DNA of 64,000 nucleotides. Origin: Enoplosus armatus (lineage: Eukaryota; Chordata; Actinopteri; Centrarchiformes; Enoplosidae). Shown here one piece after another: positions 12,205 through 26,930 of the stretch. The stretch spans positions 15,345,158 through 15,409,157 of the forward strand of contig NC_092192.1 in NCBI RefSeq assembly GCF_043641665.1, given 5' to 3'. The notes beneath the pieces were generated by a model. The model was not told the DNA's origin. It saw only the letters and a list, made by a program, of their open reading frames with translations, and did not search any database. The position numbers and the translations under genes were made by a program. Numbering within the stretch: the first letter of the stretch is position 1; each line of letters opens with the position of its first letter.

Positions 12205-15200
12205 AAAAAAAAAAGGGAGGGGGGGGGGGCATCAGACCGTACGTTAATTGTCCCCCCAAGTTGTAAAACTGCAGCTGTAGCTTTTAAAATGTTATTCTTT
12301 GTCATTCTTGAAGGAAAAACTGTGTGCTTGTGCATGTGTCCATGTGTGTGTGTTTACACGCACATGTGAGCAGCAGATTCCTGGAAGACAGCGCAGACGG
12401 GATGACCAGAGTTCACTCCTGCAGTTCAAAGCAGGGTGTCTCAGGATTAAGTGTTTTGTCTATGAACGATGGGAGGACTCATAAAACCACAGCACCCTGC
12501 AGTGCGTTACTCAAGCCGCTCTGCTGGTTTTCTTCCTAAAACAGTGCTGTCTGGCTGCACAAGCTTATTAATGCGCCACAACAACTCTGTGAGCATGTCA
12601 TGAGGTCAGCCTTGTTTTATTTTATGTATACCCATGAAGCGTAATTCTTCATGCAAATGTTATATATCTCCTGTCAAATAAGTAAAGATTACTCGTGGTT
12701 TGTCATAAAACTGATCTCTGAAGTCTGTGTGAAATCTGCACTCAGCAGGACACAGAACACAGCAGAACACTCACAGGTCAAATCAGGGAGACTTTTATGG
12801 CACACACCAGTCCTTAAGGGGACATGTACCATATAGTAATGCTATAATCTATCACATGAAAAGCTCACAGAAAGTATGAGGCTCAACAAAGCAAAAGGTA
12901 CCGTATCGTATAACTATTATCAACCTCTTTGAAGGGGACAGCTGCTCATTAGGCTACATAAAGAGACCCCTGCTAGTTCAGGTTGTTGACAGTGTGTTCA
13001 TGAGCTGCATGACCTGCTGGTGGGATATAAAATACCTGAAGCATTACTTTTAATTCACTTATATGGAGCAACTAGTGATAATGATCTCCATGTTGTGGTA
13101 TAATTAGTATAACAAATAATCTTTACAGGGTTATATTAACATTTTCCCCATGACGTTAAAACTGTAAATCTGCTACACTTAATACCATCATTTAGCCACT
13201 AAAGACTATAAAATACAAAAAAGAAGTATACCGACATCTGTAGAGTCAAAGTAAACCAATGACGGCATCCATGTTCCATATTGCTGTTCACTTGTTCCAG
13301 TATCTGTAGACTCTGATCTCTTCAACATTTCCACTGCTATCTCTCAGGGGAAAATAACGGCAGAGGCGAGCTAATCTCTTGAATCATATGTTGTGCTACT
13401 TAGCCGTCGGCATGTTGTTGTTACAGATTGATGGGGCCCGGCGCTTGAGACCCAGGGCTTCCTGGAGGTTGACTCACAGCCACACCGTAATGGAGTCAGC
13501 ATCACATCACAGCAACCCCAACGCTACAACACATTTCCATGGCTTGGCAGAAAAACAGCCGTCAAAGCAGGAAAACCACACTTGCTCTCTTGAGTGTTCC
13601 AGTATCTCTCAAAACCCCCAACTGGAGGTTCCCTTCCAAACTACACCCCTGGAAAGAAAGGGAAGTGGAGGTGAAACATCATTATTGTGCCAGTTATCTG
13701 GTCTTTAAGTTACTTTGTCCTGGCAGAGGTAATCTGAGTAACTGCACCCCTGAGAAATGACCAGAAATGTACAGTAATGTGATTACTTTATTCACAAACA
13801 AGTAACGTAAAGGATTACAGTTTTACATTTAGGTCTGTTACTTCAATATTCGTGTGGGGTCGGCTCATCACTGGGAGTTTGATGGAGGGTTGATATTAGT
13901 TTGGACACTGTGTTCAGTGGAGAAACAGGTCCTGGACATGTTAGCTTGGCGCAGGAACTGGAGGTGTGGGGGAGCGATTAGCCTCTACCAACTGCAAAGT
14001 TGTCTTATTTACATGCTGTGTCTTCTTAGCGGGCTTGCTAACATTAGTCACTAGTAAATCTACAGTATGTTCAGGAATCACTTGGCTTAGGAGTTGGAGG
14101 ATGTTTCAAACCTGTGGCTTCACTGTGAGGACGGGACCTCTGGAGAGCTGTGTGCAGTTAACCTGATCAATCTGTCGATGCTAAATAATCACCTGCGCAT
14201 TAAACACAGAAGATATGACGTGTGTGTACTGAAGATGTTAAGTTGTTTTAAGACACCTTTGACAGAACTGTGCTGAGCTACAAGAGTACTATGATTAGTA
14301 CTGCTGTGGAGTATTCAGTACAGTAATGACATTACTTTTTCAATAAGGAATATGTAATTAGTCATTTTCAAGTATAGCCCAGTGCTTCCTTAAAGCCAAC
14401 TTTATGTGTAATAAATCTAAGCATCCTGCCTTAGCGATCAGCAAATAGCTCAATACTGATGCAGGAATTAGAATGACGTATGTGCATTGCGACTATGGAG
14501 GGTCGGTCTGTCGATGGGCTTGGAAGCTTTTACCATCATCATCATCATCATCATCCCATCTCATGCGAGTAGGTTGACATTTGTACTGCGTAACCTCGGG
14601 GTGGATAACTTTTACTCACTCTTTTAATACTGTGACATACTTGGAAATGTTTTTGCCAGCTTTCTTATCAGGATATAGATGACAAGATTGATATCAGTGT
14701 CATCTCTGTGCATTCAGACATTGGTCCAGCACATGTTTAGCCTCCAAATGAACTTTTAATTGTGGGTTTTGTTAAGATATCTTTTTTATAGTGGCTAGCA
14801 CTCAGTTAAGTTCCTCTTAATCATCAATCAAGTTTCTTATCAAGTGATTCCAACTTGGTGGCTTATTTTGGTAAGTGAATATTTTAAGTTGTGGTTACGA
14901 CTAATGAAACACTCAGCTAGCAACTTTAAGTTAGATCTGGTTTATTTCAGTCAAGTTTTTCATGTGCAGCGACTGTAACCATTCCTACTTCAACACTCAG
15001 ACTTCTTTGAGCAAGAAAAATGATTTATGTGCAGGTTCTTACTTCAAAGAAAACATTCCCACATACACAGAGTTATGTTTTCCAGATTTTTGGTGAGAAA
15101 AAGACAGCAACACCTCAAGGTTACTTAAAGTAATGAGTTTGTTACAGATGAGATATTGTTAAAGAATATTATTGAAACCGACATCCTTAGTGGCACTGAC

Positions 15201-17811
15201 GATCCATTTATTGTTTCAAACTACACTTCTCAGTCATCCAGAGGACAACCTTGTTCATCTGCATTATTCAGTTTGAAGTTTCACATGGTCTTGGTAGCCT
15301 TTACACTATAATCACAAACAGACACTTTGCCTGAGGCCCTTTACTAAGTACAGACATAATTCGACATGGCACACAGAGCTGTTTAGAGCAGTAATAGAGT
15401 ACCTTCAATAACAAAATGAACTGCACTCCTATGGATGTTTTCTTTATATACTGTATAAAGGTTGCAAGACAAAACAATTATTCAGTAAGTCAAATGTGTG
15501 TTTTAGGATTTCAGATCACTTGTTTGTTGAGTTAAGACATCATAAAGCTGTGGTGTTGTTGTCCACGTCTACTTGACAAGATCAGGACACAGTTTGGAGG
15601 ACATTCTGCATTCATAGCTGTTTATGGCTGCAGCTGGTGACGGGAAAAAAGTGTAACATGAGATATTATCGCAGAGAGAAATCATCACCAATCCAAACAT
15701 TCAGATCATTTTCACTTTTTAATCAAACACACATGGTTGCTTTCACGTATTACATGAATCAATTTCAAATTTGAAAAGGTATTCTGGATGACAATGAGCT
15801 AACCAGACGGGGTGTATCTGGTACATCAGCAGATATGTCCTTCTTTGTATCATTTCATTCTGAAGCTATCCTTATGCACACTGTTTTGAAGTGAGAACAG
15901 AAAAACATTGCAGCCTTTATGGTCATCAGAGGTTCAGTCATCAAGGGATTTTGCCGAGTTGCCAAAGTCAGACTTGCATTACAGGGGAATCCACTTTTTT
16001 AAGCAGAAGCAGATCGGCATGTTTTGAACCAAACCTGCCAACTGGAAAATAAGAAGTCAACCCAAAGAACTGCCAACAAGTGTGGAACAAAGTGAAGGAT
16101 TGCATGAAACAAAGGTTGTTCTTCTAGATGACAGAAGTTAGAGGAGGGATACAGGAGCTTTCGACTGTCAAGAGCCAAAGGAGAGATGACAGCATTAGCA
16201 TTAGCACCCCAATTATACTCAGCTTTTCTCTTTCCACACCAGCCAAAGAGCTCTACTCTTCCTACTGTTAATATCTGTCTTAAACCACTCTTCTTATCCC
16301 TGATATCGCCACCACATTTTTTCCAATTCTCGTGCCAGCATTTAGGATACCAGGATGGAGACTTATCCAAGGCTTGAACATATTTATCATTGAGAAAATA
16401 TGATGTTACACAACTCATATCGCAACTGCAAAGCTGATTATTTATATCCTAATGAAGCATTTGTTGACTTATAACACTTGCTGGGAATTCCAGAAATATT
16501 CCAAGTCACTTCACTTTGCTTCCATATCTGGGTATTTTTCATATTATTGGGAGGAGCGAGTGAACCACCAGAATATTCATATTTCTAATGAGGGATGATC
16601 TGCGTCTGAATTAAATAGGCTCTAAACTCTTGACATGTTCCTTGGAGCTTCAAAGCAAACAGCATAATATTAAAAGTTGTAGGTCAGGAATATCACAGAG
16701 ATCCATGTGCTCAAGAAAACACTTCTTCACTCCGACATCTGTGAAGACCTGATCCTCCTCGAGTTGCCACGTCTGTTCTACAGACATCTCCTAGACTGAT
16801 CAAAGGCCTTTACATCCCTCACGGAGAGATCAGGGCGCTTTCTCACCCTTAAAATAAAATTCTCGACTCTTCTCAGAGACACAAGGGATCCCTCCTCCAC
16901 CCAATTCAGAGTTCCCACCATTTGAACGTCTCATGCCTAAACTGCAGGCTTTTGTCTCCCGGCCCTGGCTTTGTGACTAAAGAAAAGAGATCATATGTCT
17001 CCATTACCGCTAAATTTCAGCTGGACGTGAAATCATTTTGAGATCTTAATAAATACATACTGATTATTTCACAGGACGTTTGTGATCAGGGACCATAACT
17101 CACTTTTTAACTCATATTCAGGTGACGACCTGTTAAAATGACGTTAACTTGTTGGCAACAGGCTTCCCTTTATTATAGCTTCATGTCAGCATATTAATGT
17201 TTATCTTACAGCACTGTTATTGTTCTTGGTATTGATGTTATTGCTGTTATTAAATCATTTCATCTCTGATCACATGGCCTGGTTGCAGGGTGATGTCTGG
17301 AGCCAAGCATAATTCAACTTACAAAATTTTGGAGATGCTTCTCGTGTATAAAAGAATGATAAGAACATTCATAATGTTACAGGTGCAAACAGACATGTTA
17401 TATAGATCAGTTATGCTAATATTTTCCAAACACAGAGATATGAAAGATAAAATACTTCTTTTATAGGTGCCACAGTGATGAATGAAAGTGAATGTTATTT
17501 TTTTGTCTTTTAAAATGAACCACCAGTAACCACAGGTGTGGCCAAATCAACCAGAACCTTAAACAATAATTTGTTAAACCATAATTTGAATGTGCGACAT
17601 ATGGAGAGTTCAACAGTTCCCTAAATTGTAGGGAAAAAGTCATATAGAAGCAGTGCTTCAAACTGAATGTCAACAGACATCTTTCCTCCCATCTTGCCTT
17701 AAAAAAAATTCTGAATCCTCTGAAGACCATAAAGACAAAATATGGGAAATGACTTGAAAGATTTGCCTCAGGGGAGAAGCCTCAGGCCTCCCTTGTCTTT
17801 CATTAAATACA

Positions 17812-17854
<43 letters not shown>

Positions 17855-18930
17855 TCATACCAACACAACACCTGGCACTGGAACATAGAGTACAAGGAGA
17901 AAACCAGAGAGAACTCATGTCCTTGATGTAATTGTTAAATAAATGTAAGTGTGTATGAAAGCCTCCATCTACATAAGAACGAAGGCTAACATGTGTTTCC
18001 ACCTGTCCACATGTGCGTCTTGACCCTGCACATCAATGAACATGCCCCTAGCATTGTTTTATGACTATAGCTCCACCAGTTCTGAGCCTCCTAACACCTG
18101 TACAATAAATCACCATCTTATTCCTGTAGGTGTTACATAAGCCAGCAGGGGTTTACTGATGCCAAACACAGAACTGCCTGCGGTGGAGGCCTGACGTCGG
18201 GACTCATCTTCGACACGGATGGGTGGCGCTGTGGCACACGGGTGTCATTACAGGTGCTTCACAGTGGAAGAAAACAGTGATAAAATATGTTGCTTGGGAC
18301 CACAATAGTTGTCGAGAAGAAGAGATGAATGTTGTTGTGGTTTCTATCCACTATACGCTACCTGCCCAGCACCAAACAGCAGTCAGACAAAGTTAGCGAC
18401 TAGCTGGTGAAGATATAAGTCAAACATCAAGTTAGCCAAGGAAATGTTTTCTCAGGAGTTGGTGGAGACCAAAATAGAGCAACAGGAGCCCAGAAACACG
18501 ATTCCAAATGAATGATAATGTTGCTCCATAACTGCCAGATGAGTAAAAATAAATTAATATGTAGCTTTAACAATAAAAACCAGTTCAGCACTTTAAATAT
18601 GTAAAGAACATTGACTGTATTGTTGCAGTTGTCCGTAGAACAAACAGTTTCTGGTGTTGAGACGCTATATGAATTTCATATGTTGCTTTTTCATAAACAG
18701 ATACTGTATGCTTCAAACTGTGATTACAGTTCCACAGCTGGGATGTAAAACAGCTGCAGTTTCCATATGAACGAAACAAACGTGACATACAGAGAGGAAA
18801 AAGTGATGTGAACACAAACTTAGATAAATAAGTCACAGCGTGGGGGTGTACAGTGGTCATATGAGCTTGTGAAATCCATTCTCAGCAACCACAGTCCAAT
18901 CCCAGAGAGATGCTAAAGAGTCAGAGACAC
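12205..18930. other. Noncoding DNA
   Basis: No supported exon. It holds (CAT)7 at about 14,534-14,555 and (AC)19 at 17,815-17,852. Open frames up to 139 codons (for example on the minus strand at 15,999-16,418) show no known domain. Confidence 0.5.
17815..17852 (+). repeat. (AC)19 microsatellite
   Basis: Uninterrupted AC dinucleotides read directly. Confidence 0.98.
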
Positions 18931-18933
18931 TTA

Positions 18934-19264
18934 GGCCCCGTTTACACAGGGCATAACATGTGTCTTGGGTTTAGCCGATCACAAGTGAACAGTTCAAAGT
19001 ATGTTTGTTCACACCTGACATTAACATACATCTCCACGTGTTTCAAGTAACCACTTGATTGACTGCTGAAAATTAAATTTCATAGTTACGGCTTCTTCTC
19101 GTTGTTTTGCACTTTAATAGGATGCCGTTGGCAAGCAAATGGGTATATACTTCCGCTTATGTAGATGGCGTCAGTTGAGTAGGCGGCCCTTAAATGCGGC
19201 CCAGGACCCATTTGCGTACACACTGCTAAAAGGACGGATGTTAATACCACGTGTAAACAGGGTC
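18934..19264. mobile_element. PIF/Harbinger-like MITE, 331 bp
   Basis: The left end GGCCCCGTTTACAC and the right end GTGTAAACAGGGTC (reverse complement GACCCTGTTTACAC) match at 12 of 14 positions. The element is flanked on both sides by TTA (18931-18933 and 19265-19267), the target-site duplication typical of PIF/Harbinger. There is no ORF, so it is non-autonomous. Confidence 0.75.
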
Positions 19265-19269
19265 TTAAA

Positions 19270-22200
19270 GAGTGAAAATATCTGTTCGATTACATGAGGG
19301 GGAACACAGCTCCACACTCAGCTCCTTATGTTCCTGAGTGTTTGTGACTCGTTTGTGCAGATCCCATTGCTTTCTGCTGAGACTGTTCTGAGCCGTGGCA
19401 GAGAGCAATTTTCCAAGACAAGTCTCAGAAAGTCCCTCTCTGTGGAGCCAAGTAATAATGCAAACCCTTTGACTCTACAGGAGGGAGAGCGGAGCTGGTG
19501 AAACTCACTCTGGCTCAAGAGCAGCACGGACGAGTGATATCACTTCCCTCTTCATCATCCCTGCATGAGATGTATGTGATCAGTGATGATGTACAGCAAA
19601 AATATAATCAAATCATCTTCTCTCTGGAGGCCCAGCTGAGTTGGGTATTTCATTTCTGTGAATTTGACTTTGGCAAAGGGGCAAGAACAGGCTTGGGGAC
19701 CAATGTGCTCAGTTATAAATTCTTTGTATACTCAATCAGTAAACTATTTTTTAAATGACAATGGTCCTAAAATCAACTTTACATCAACAATCCATACATT
19801 TTATTAGCTGTAAGTAGTTGCTGACTACTACCAAGTGTGTAGAATTCAGCTTCGTGATCCAATAGTAGGTATAAAATTGGCAGAAAATAGGTAGTGCACC
19901 AGATAATGTCAGATCCTTGTGACGTGCAAGTGCATTCATTTTCCTATTTCTGCAAAACCTTTCTTTTGGTAAATTCACAGTGCCTGACAGAATGTTGTTT
20001 CCATGTTGTGAAGTCACAACAACATATAACACCATGTTTACATATCACATAATATATTACAACAGATTCAAATATCACAAGTACAAATCTTCTATTTTAC
20101 CTTGTTGAAAATGAATTAGCAATCACTTGGAAACCAGACAGGAGGTGAAACTTAAAGTGTATATTTCTATTGTAATATAAGACCTACAAAAGTATTTTTT
20201 TCTCGACATATTGGATAAGAAAGACAGTTGACTTGGACTTTTCTGTTGCCTCTCAACTCAGGGTCTCTCAGCCAAATCTTCTGGCTGCTGGCATGCAGCC
20301 CACAGAGCTTTCCTAGTTCGAATACGTCAGTATCGATCATTTGAATAATGGCAGAACTAAGCCCTGACAGATGATGAGGTGACTGCAGTCCTACGTCAGC
20401 ACTGGCTTCAGTGTGGTTATTCTGTGTTATATCAGCTGTCATGTGTTTTTTATTCATGTGTTGCATGTTAAAGAGGCAGTTCCTCCTAACCCCTTTTTTT
20501 TTCCACCGTCACCCTGCAGAACATGCATCCTCTGAAGTCGAGGCTAGTGTGCGACAGTCTGCAAGGTGGCAATGTTCGTATGAAGGTTTTGCCACTGTGG
20601 CAATGACACACACACACACACACACTGCACACCATTCACCTCTGCAGAGGGACTGATCTGGTTCACTGCAGTGCCCCCTCATGGCCTCTAAGAGCAGACA
20701 GACCATAAAGTGTATAGAAAATTAGTATTTCACTTTTGTTTTGAATTAATGAACATGGACTTGTACATAAAAAGATCAGCACCAACACAGTAAATACTTT
20801 TACCACTTAAAGCCAAATCTGTAAAGGAGATTCAAGCATAATAATGGTTTCTCAGCAAGGATGCTTTCTTTTCTTCTTTACCCAAATCTCTCATAAGACC
20901 AAAAATCACTGAGTACTGTTGAAATGTTCTCCTCTAACACTCCATACAGTATAACTTACATCACTGTAGTTCAATTGGAGTTCTGTTCCCTGAATATAAA
21001 AGTAAAAAATAGATGTTTATATATCTGAGAGTCAGATTCATAGCAACACAGAGCACATACTTTCCAAAGAATCCAAATAACATCCTAAACACATCTTTAT
21101 CCGGGTGTGAAGTCATTCATAGAGTGTTAATAGTGTTGTAAATTGTGTGTTGTGTATCAACAAAACAGGGTTAAGCAGTGGTACCTCTGCTAAAAACCTG
21201 TTCGCAGCCTGGTTGCTGGTATGTCATAGCTGTCGTCTCACACCTTAGGAGAGCAGTCACAGTCTAAATCCAATTACAGCGATTTCCCAGAAGTCCCAAG
21301 GCCCCCATAAAGCCATCAGACCTCATTTCACCCAGGTCACTTCACAAACAGAAGTGTGAGGACCTGACGGCTAGGTTGATTAAAGAGCTCTCAGTCTTAG
21401 TTACAAATATTGCAGATAGGTGAGAGGGTTAAGATCTGCAGTTTCAGCCTCTCACACAGTGTACGACAGAGAGGACGGACCAGGATGGCCTCTAACACCA
21501 CAGTCAGACCTGTATAAACCACCTGTCAGTGGACTCTCCACAGAAAGCTTCTATGAAATCAGCACAAACAAACCTGAACATGCCACTTTTTAAACTCTAG
21601 AATTTCATATCTTCCTCATGAACTAAAAATGAACAGTAAAACAAACCAACAAACATTTTACAGCCACCTCTCAAATTTACACTGGGCGAGTGTTTGATCT
21701 GCAAATGTCACAAAAGTGTCACTTTTTGGGGTTAATTAGGTGCATAATAACCACCAATTAGGATTTGTAAGGGTTTTGTAAGCTTCTTTTTTCCATCATG
21801 AAGTGATGACGTGATGACTGTATGATGCGAGTGAAACTGACAGGCAGCTTTTTGTGGGTTTATGTTCCTGGTTTGTCACAATTTGTCATGATTACCTCAT
21901 TTCTGCTGTGCAGTTTTGATGCTGATTTGCCTCGTTGAAATACCATCCGGGGAATGCTCAGCGAACGGCATCGACTCCCCGAGACACAAAGTCTTGGGGA
22001 CGTACCTGGGGAGCAATACATTCACAAACGACTACTTTATTCACACTTTGACAAAACCAAAGGGAGTTTCTGTATTGAAAGTATGTCGTCTGTTGACTGA
22101 TGACATTACATGAAACTCTTAGCTGTGCCACTGGGGCTGACAGCTCTATTGCAGCAAGCCACATTTTCCCTTTGGTGTAAGAACTGTAATGTACAAAAGT

Positions 22201-24240
22201 TTATTTCTTCTTTCAGGTCTGCTCAGCATTTACAGTCTTATGATGCAACACTGTAAAAGACAAAATGCTGGACTATACCAGGACTATGACTTTCTCCTGT
22301 ACCTATTGAATTAGTTGTGGGTCATGACAGTACGACACGCACAGATGCCTTTTAAAACAAATTTACAAATTCCTGCAGGGGCTATATACTGCAATCAGAG
22401 TGTGTCTTTTAAAACTTTGTGAACCACAGTGGTCTTTCATCATCAGACAAAACTGTACATACAGTATCTTAGCCTCTGCCAGCACTGTGTAACATTTTCT
22501 CATTAAACTGGCTCGATGCAAAACTGCATTCTTCCATGATGACCCCACCCCCACCACCACCTGATTGATTTACACACATACTGTAACACCACTCACATAC
22601 CTCCGTCTGCTCTCTGCCTGTATAGAGGTCAGGATAACTAATGACGGCTTGGTGTAATTTCTGGATACAAGTCAAATATGACTGCCTTCCCTGGGCCTGA
22701 TACACGATCTGCCTCTTGCACACTATTCATGCAATGACCTCATACACACATACAGTGCAGGAGAAATGACCCTCTAACAACTTATCCACTCCACTATACC
22801 TGTATGTAAACTGTAATAAAGTACAGTATATTGTCTTATTATACAGACCAGTGTTCTTATGCTAAAGCAGTTGATTAAAATTATTATTTTTCATGCAGTG
22901 GATGGTGCCCTGCAGGGTTTAAAGTAATCAAACCAGGAGCCCTGTGGCAGCCTTGTTACCATGTCATCCCTGTTTATACAGAGAAGACTCCAACATGAGC
23001 CAGGCCTTTGCCCAGGGCTCACAAAGGCTAGTTATTAAAATGACAGGTGGTGTCACTTTTTACACCTCCTTTGAGGTACAGCCTGTAACTACTATCATGT
23101 AAAGAAAGTTTACTGAGGGAGAGGAAAAAACTTTACGAGCGTGTTGCATAATGTAAAATTTTCGAGTGGCACCCCTATCGTCCGTTCACAGGTGAAAAAG
23201 AGAATTCACACTGATGTGCTTTGTTTCATCACCCTGAGACAGCTGCTGCCTAGAAGCTGCAACACAATCTCTGCATGCAAGATATTTCTGTGTAATGGTA
23301 TGGTATTGTCAACAGCTATAAAAGTACACATAATGCATGTTGGCAGACGAGAAACATCTAGAGACAAGTGGGATGAACACACTGTTCAGATGTTTCAGTC
23401 CACAAAAAGAGCAGATTTTGCCTTATATGGCTCACTGAAGTACTACTCTGAATTATTGAGATAACAAAAACAGCACATTTTTTCCACTCGGATTCAAAGC
23501 ATTGGACTCAGTGTTAAGATCTCTAGTTTTTGAGGTTGAAAAAATGTAATCCATTCCCTCACAAATCCTTAAGAGGAGCTATGAAACCTCTTTGTAACTC
23601 GAGACTTTGGCCTCATCTGTGACAAACTCAGATTTGCCATTTGCTTTTTTGTGGAACAGTTCTGACAGTGTTTTGACATCTAATTTGGCACCAGTCCACC
23701 AGCTACTCATTATGAAAAGAAAAAAATACTGGCAAAGATACTGCAGTGAAGACTAGCTAATACAGGTTTTAGGTGAATTGTACTATATGCACTATAAGTA
23801 TATATATATATGGAGAGGTTTACCTCTTCAGGACAACCTAAGAAGCAAACACAACTCTAGACTCTAGTATATATTAAAAATATATGAACGTTATTTGTGT
23901 CTTGTGAGTAAAATAGTTCACAAAATAGGGGCCCCCTAACAACATTTTGCACAGGGCAGAGTTAGACATTGCTTGGCTATAAAGGGTCAAAAACTAAAAA
24001 TGTTGGGAGACAGTAGCATAGTCTGTGATGGAAGTTTTTCCTGTAATAAAAACAGTAGTAATAACAGTAGCTGTGTAAGTTGGACAGTGGGAGTGTGCAT
24101 CGTGTTGGTGACAGAGCTAACCAACCTGCCAATGACAGCCACTAATTACACAGTACAGCGTAAGCAGCGAAGATACAGATGGTAATCTCCAAATATTTTT
24201 AACAAACTTGCAGTAACTTGCACTATTTTAAGATCGCTGA
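19270..24240. other. Noncoding DNA
   Basis: No supported exon. It holds a short (AC)n near 20,608-20,626, a TA-rich run near 23,795-23,812, and a CTCF-like 15-mer at 20,670-20,684. Confidence 0.5.
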
Positions 24241-24429
24241 CATGGTAATTTGTGGTGGAGACAAACGTTCAAATACAGCCCACCCCTGAAACACATACCA
24301 AACACAGCACCTTGACCTCAGTAAGAAATGTCTGTCTAAATATCTCGGTCTGTTTTGACTGGCGGTGCAACAGTAGGGAGCTGCAGTGAGTACCTTTTGT
24401 CTCGACGGGACTCCACTCTCATCTTTGAT

Positions 24430-24545
24430 TCCAGCCCCCTGCGGCAGCAAGCCTTCGCCTTGCTGAAGTGTCTTTGAGCAAGACGCTGACTCCCCTGCAG
24501 CTCCAGGGCGACGCTGCACTTGCTGACCTGAGTGGTCTTGGAAAG
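24430..24545 (+). repeat. SINE-like interspersed repeat fragment
   Basis: CTTGCTGAAGTGTCTTTGAG and CAAGACGCTGACTCCCCTGC, followed by AGCTCCAGGGCGACGCTG, reproduce the body of a very common fish interspersed repeat with a tRNA-SINE-like layout. The head (A/B boxes) is not clear. Identification by pattern memory. Confidence 0.45.
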
Positions 24546-24549
24546 GAAG

Positions 24550-26930
24550 GACAGAGAAGAGAATTTCAGCTTCGGGGAATGAAGAAAAACAACATCTTGG
24601 TTTTTGGACATTCTTCGGTCAGTCTTTACCTCACAGGTCTCTATAATTGGGGACACGGTTACATTGGACAAAATAATGGAAAGACACATGGCAAAGGACA
24701 TTGAAGTCACTACATCAGAATTACAAACACGGTGGTAAAAGTGCATCCTATCACCTCATGATAGTCAGCATGAGGTTAGCATTTTAATTTGAAGTTTGAA
24801 GTTTTCAAAGCACCATCAAATAAAAGAGATCAAAAAGCATCTCTGACCAAACTCATTGTATGTTTTGCATGTTAAAGCGTTGTGATCGATAATTCTATGA
24901 TAACAATTTATCAAATGACAATGTGTAATGTGAAAGGGGTCGCTTGTAGATAAGCAACTGTTTGCTTTATCAACTTAAAAGGTGATGATAGTCAATGCTT
25001 TGTTCACAACTTGTTTCTGCTGCCCCCAAGTGGCCATGAAATCAGTGTTTGCAGATTTAAAATAGTCTTTGAATTGACCTTTTGTCAGTGTGGAAAATAA
25101 AGCACCATACTATGTTATATTAACATAACTATATAAAGTATTGTAACACAAACATAAAACTCTGTTTTTAGTTGGGAAGACTGTTCAAAAAATGCATCAA
25201 GAATCTGTGGAGGCTTACTAATAATAAATGCAATAGGCTTTAAAACATCTTAAAACTCTTGGTGAACCTTCAGGGAACTTGTCAAGAGATCAAGAGTCAT
25301 TAGAGGTAGACAGTTACCAGAACTGAGAGTGACTGATGGTTTGTCTCAGACAGTTGATGCCCAAGGTGGGGTCAGGGGGAGGTCAACATCATGCTTTTTC
25401 ACTCTTCCCAACCCAGAGGGATCATGTTTCCCCCTCTGCTTATCGCAAGTGAATTTTTAAATCTCATAACAAAACATGAGTCCGCTCAACACAGTTGCCT
25501 ACCTCTCTGTCCGCTCTCACAGTATCTCTCCCCTTTGACCTTAACTACCAGTCAAATGAAATAGGATAGAGGAGGAGTATAGGACGGAGGACTGCAATTG
25601 GATAAAGTCATATTGCAATTGAAATATGTTGTTGTTTTCCAGAAAACTTGGTCATCTGAGTTTCTTCCAGTCTAAGTCGATGGAAGTAGGGCACTGAGGC
25701 GGGGTGTCAGAGTTCCTTAAAGGCCTCTCTGCACATCTGCACTGTGCAGCAGAGGACACACTGCTAACAGGAACCAGATTCACTTAATCTAAAGGTCAGA
25801 TGCTTGAATCTGCAGTTAGGCACGCTTACACCAGGAGATGTTTCTGTGTCATACTCAGTCATATCCCGACATTGTTGTTGGATGTTATTGTAAATGACAA
25901 AACTGGCGATCTGCAAAGACTCAAGTATGATCCTGTTTTTAATTACGCTCAGTGATAATTACTGCAAGATGGAGGTTCACTTCAAAAGTCAGATGTAGCA
26001 CATATACACTTGTTAACCTCAGCTGGTGATACTCCTCTGCTGTGAGTAATCGCTACATCTGGGGGTGTGTGTGCAAATGTGCATGAGTATGTACATTCAT
26101 CGTCACAAGATGGAATTCCCCCATAAACTTTGGGGATGATACTGCAGCTGCTGCTCTGCTTCAGTTGGACTGTCAGCACTGTGGTTTAAAGGTTGGACTC
26201 ACTGTGGTCAGTGAGCAAAGTGTCACCTCTGGCTGGCACCCCAAATATTGCACACATGTACAAGACATCTGTTGTTTGGCACTATGAGGAGTCATCAGAT
26301 GTCCAGTTCATCATCACCATTATGTTAATGGTAGATGTCTCAGGGCATCATCAAGAGCAGCATGTTAATCTCTACTCCAGTGATGTGGGACACTGCGAGC
26401 TTCATCCAGTGGACAGACATTTTCCACAACCCAAACAGGCAGGACTTCTGCTTAAAAGGCTTTTGCTAATTAGTCTACCAAATATCCTGAAACAGTAGAA
26501 AGAAACAACATCCCTTATGGCCTGAATACAGAGTAGAACCATATTAACATCTGTCTGGATCAAGTGTCGACACATCCAGTAACAGATATTCAATAATGTC
26601 ATGAAACAACGTCAAAGCATTGTATAAAACTAATTTTAACAGCAACATGGCACTAGTTGGAGTCATTACAGGACATCCATTGATATTTCTATGCAATTTC
26701 TGCACCATTTTTAAAAGCATGGAAAATGAGCAGCAGGAAGAATCAAAGTCCCCCGGATACAGTAAAAGGACTGTAATATAGAGTCTGTTGTATCACTTAA
26801 CAAAGTATGACAGACTTTGACACTTATACCTACATATGTTAGGTTTAGTATATGGGTTTTTGTAAATATGTTGGACCAGAGATGTTGAAGGTTGAAAGGA
26901 AATAGTAATATAAAGCTAAAACAAGACTAT
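24550..26930. other. Noncoding DNA
   Basis: No supported exon. It contains the CTCF-like site at 25,019-25,033. Confidence 0.5.

Noticed and set aside
15999..16418. 139-codon minus-strand open frame
   Set aside because: No domain, no repeat relation, no splice signals in supporting positions, intergenic composition; long enough to occur by chance.
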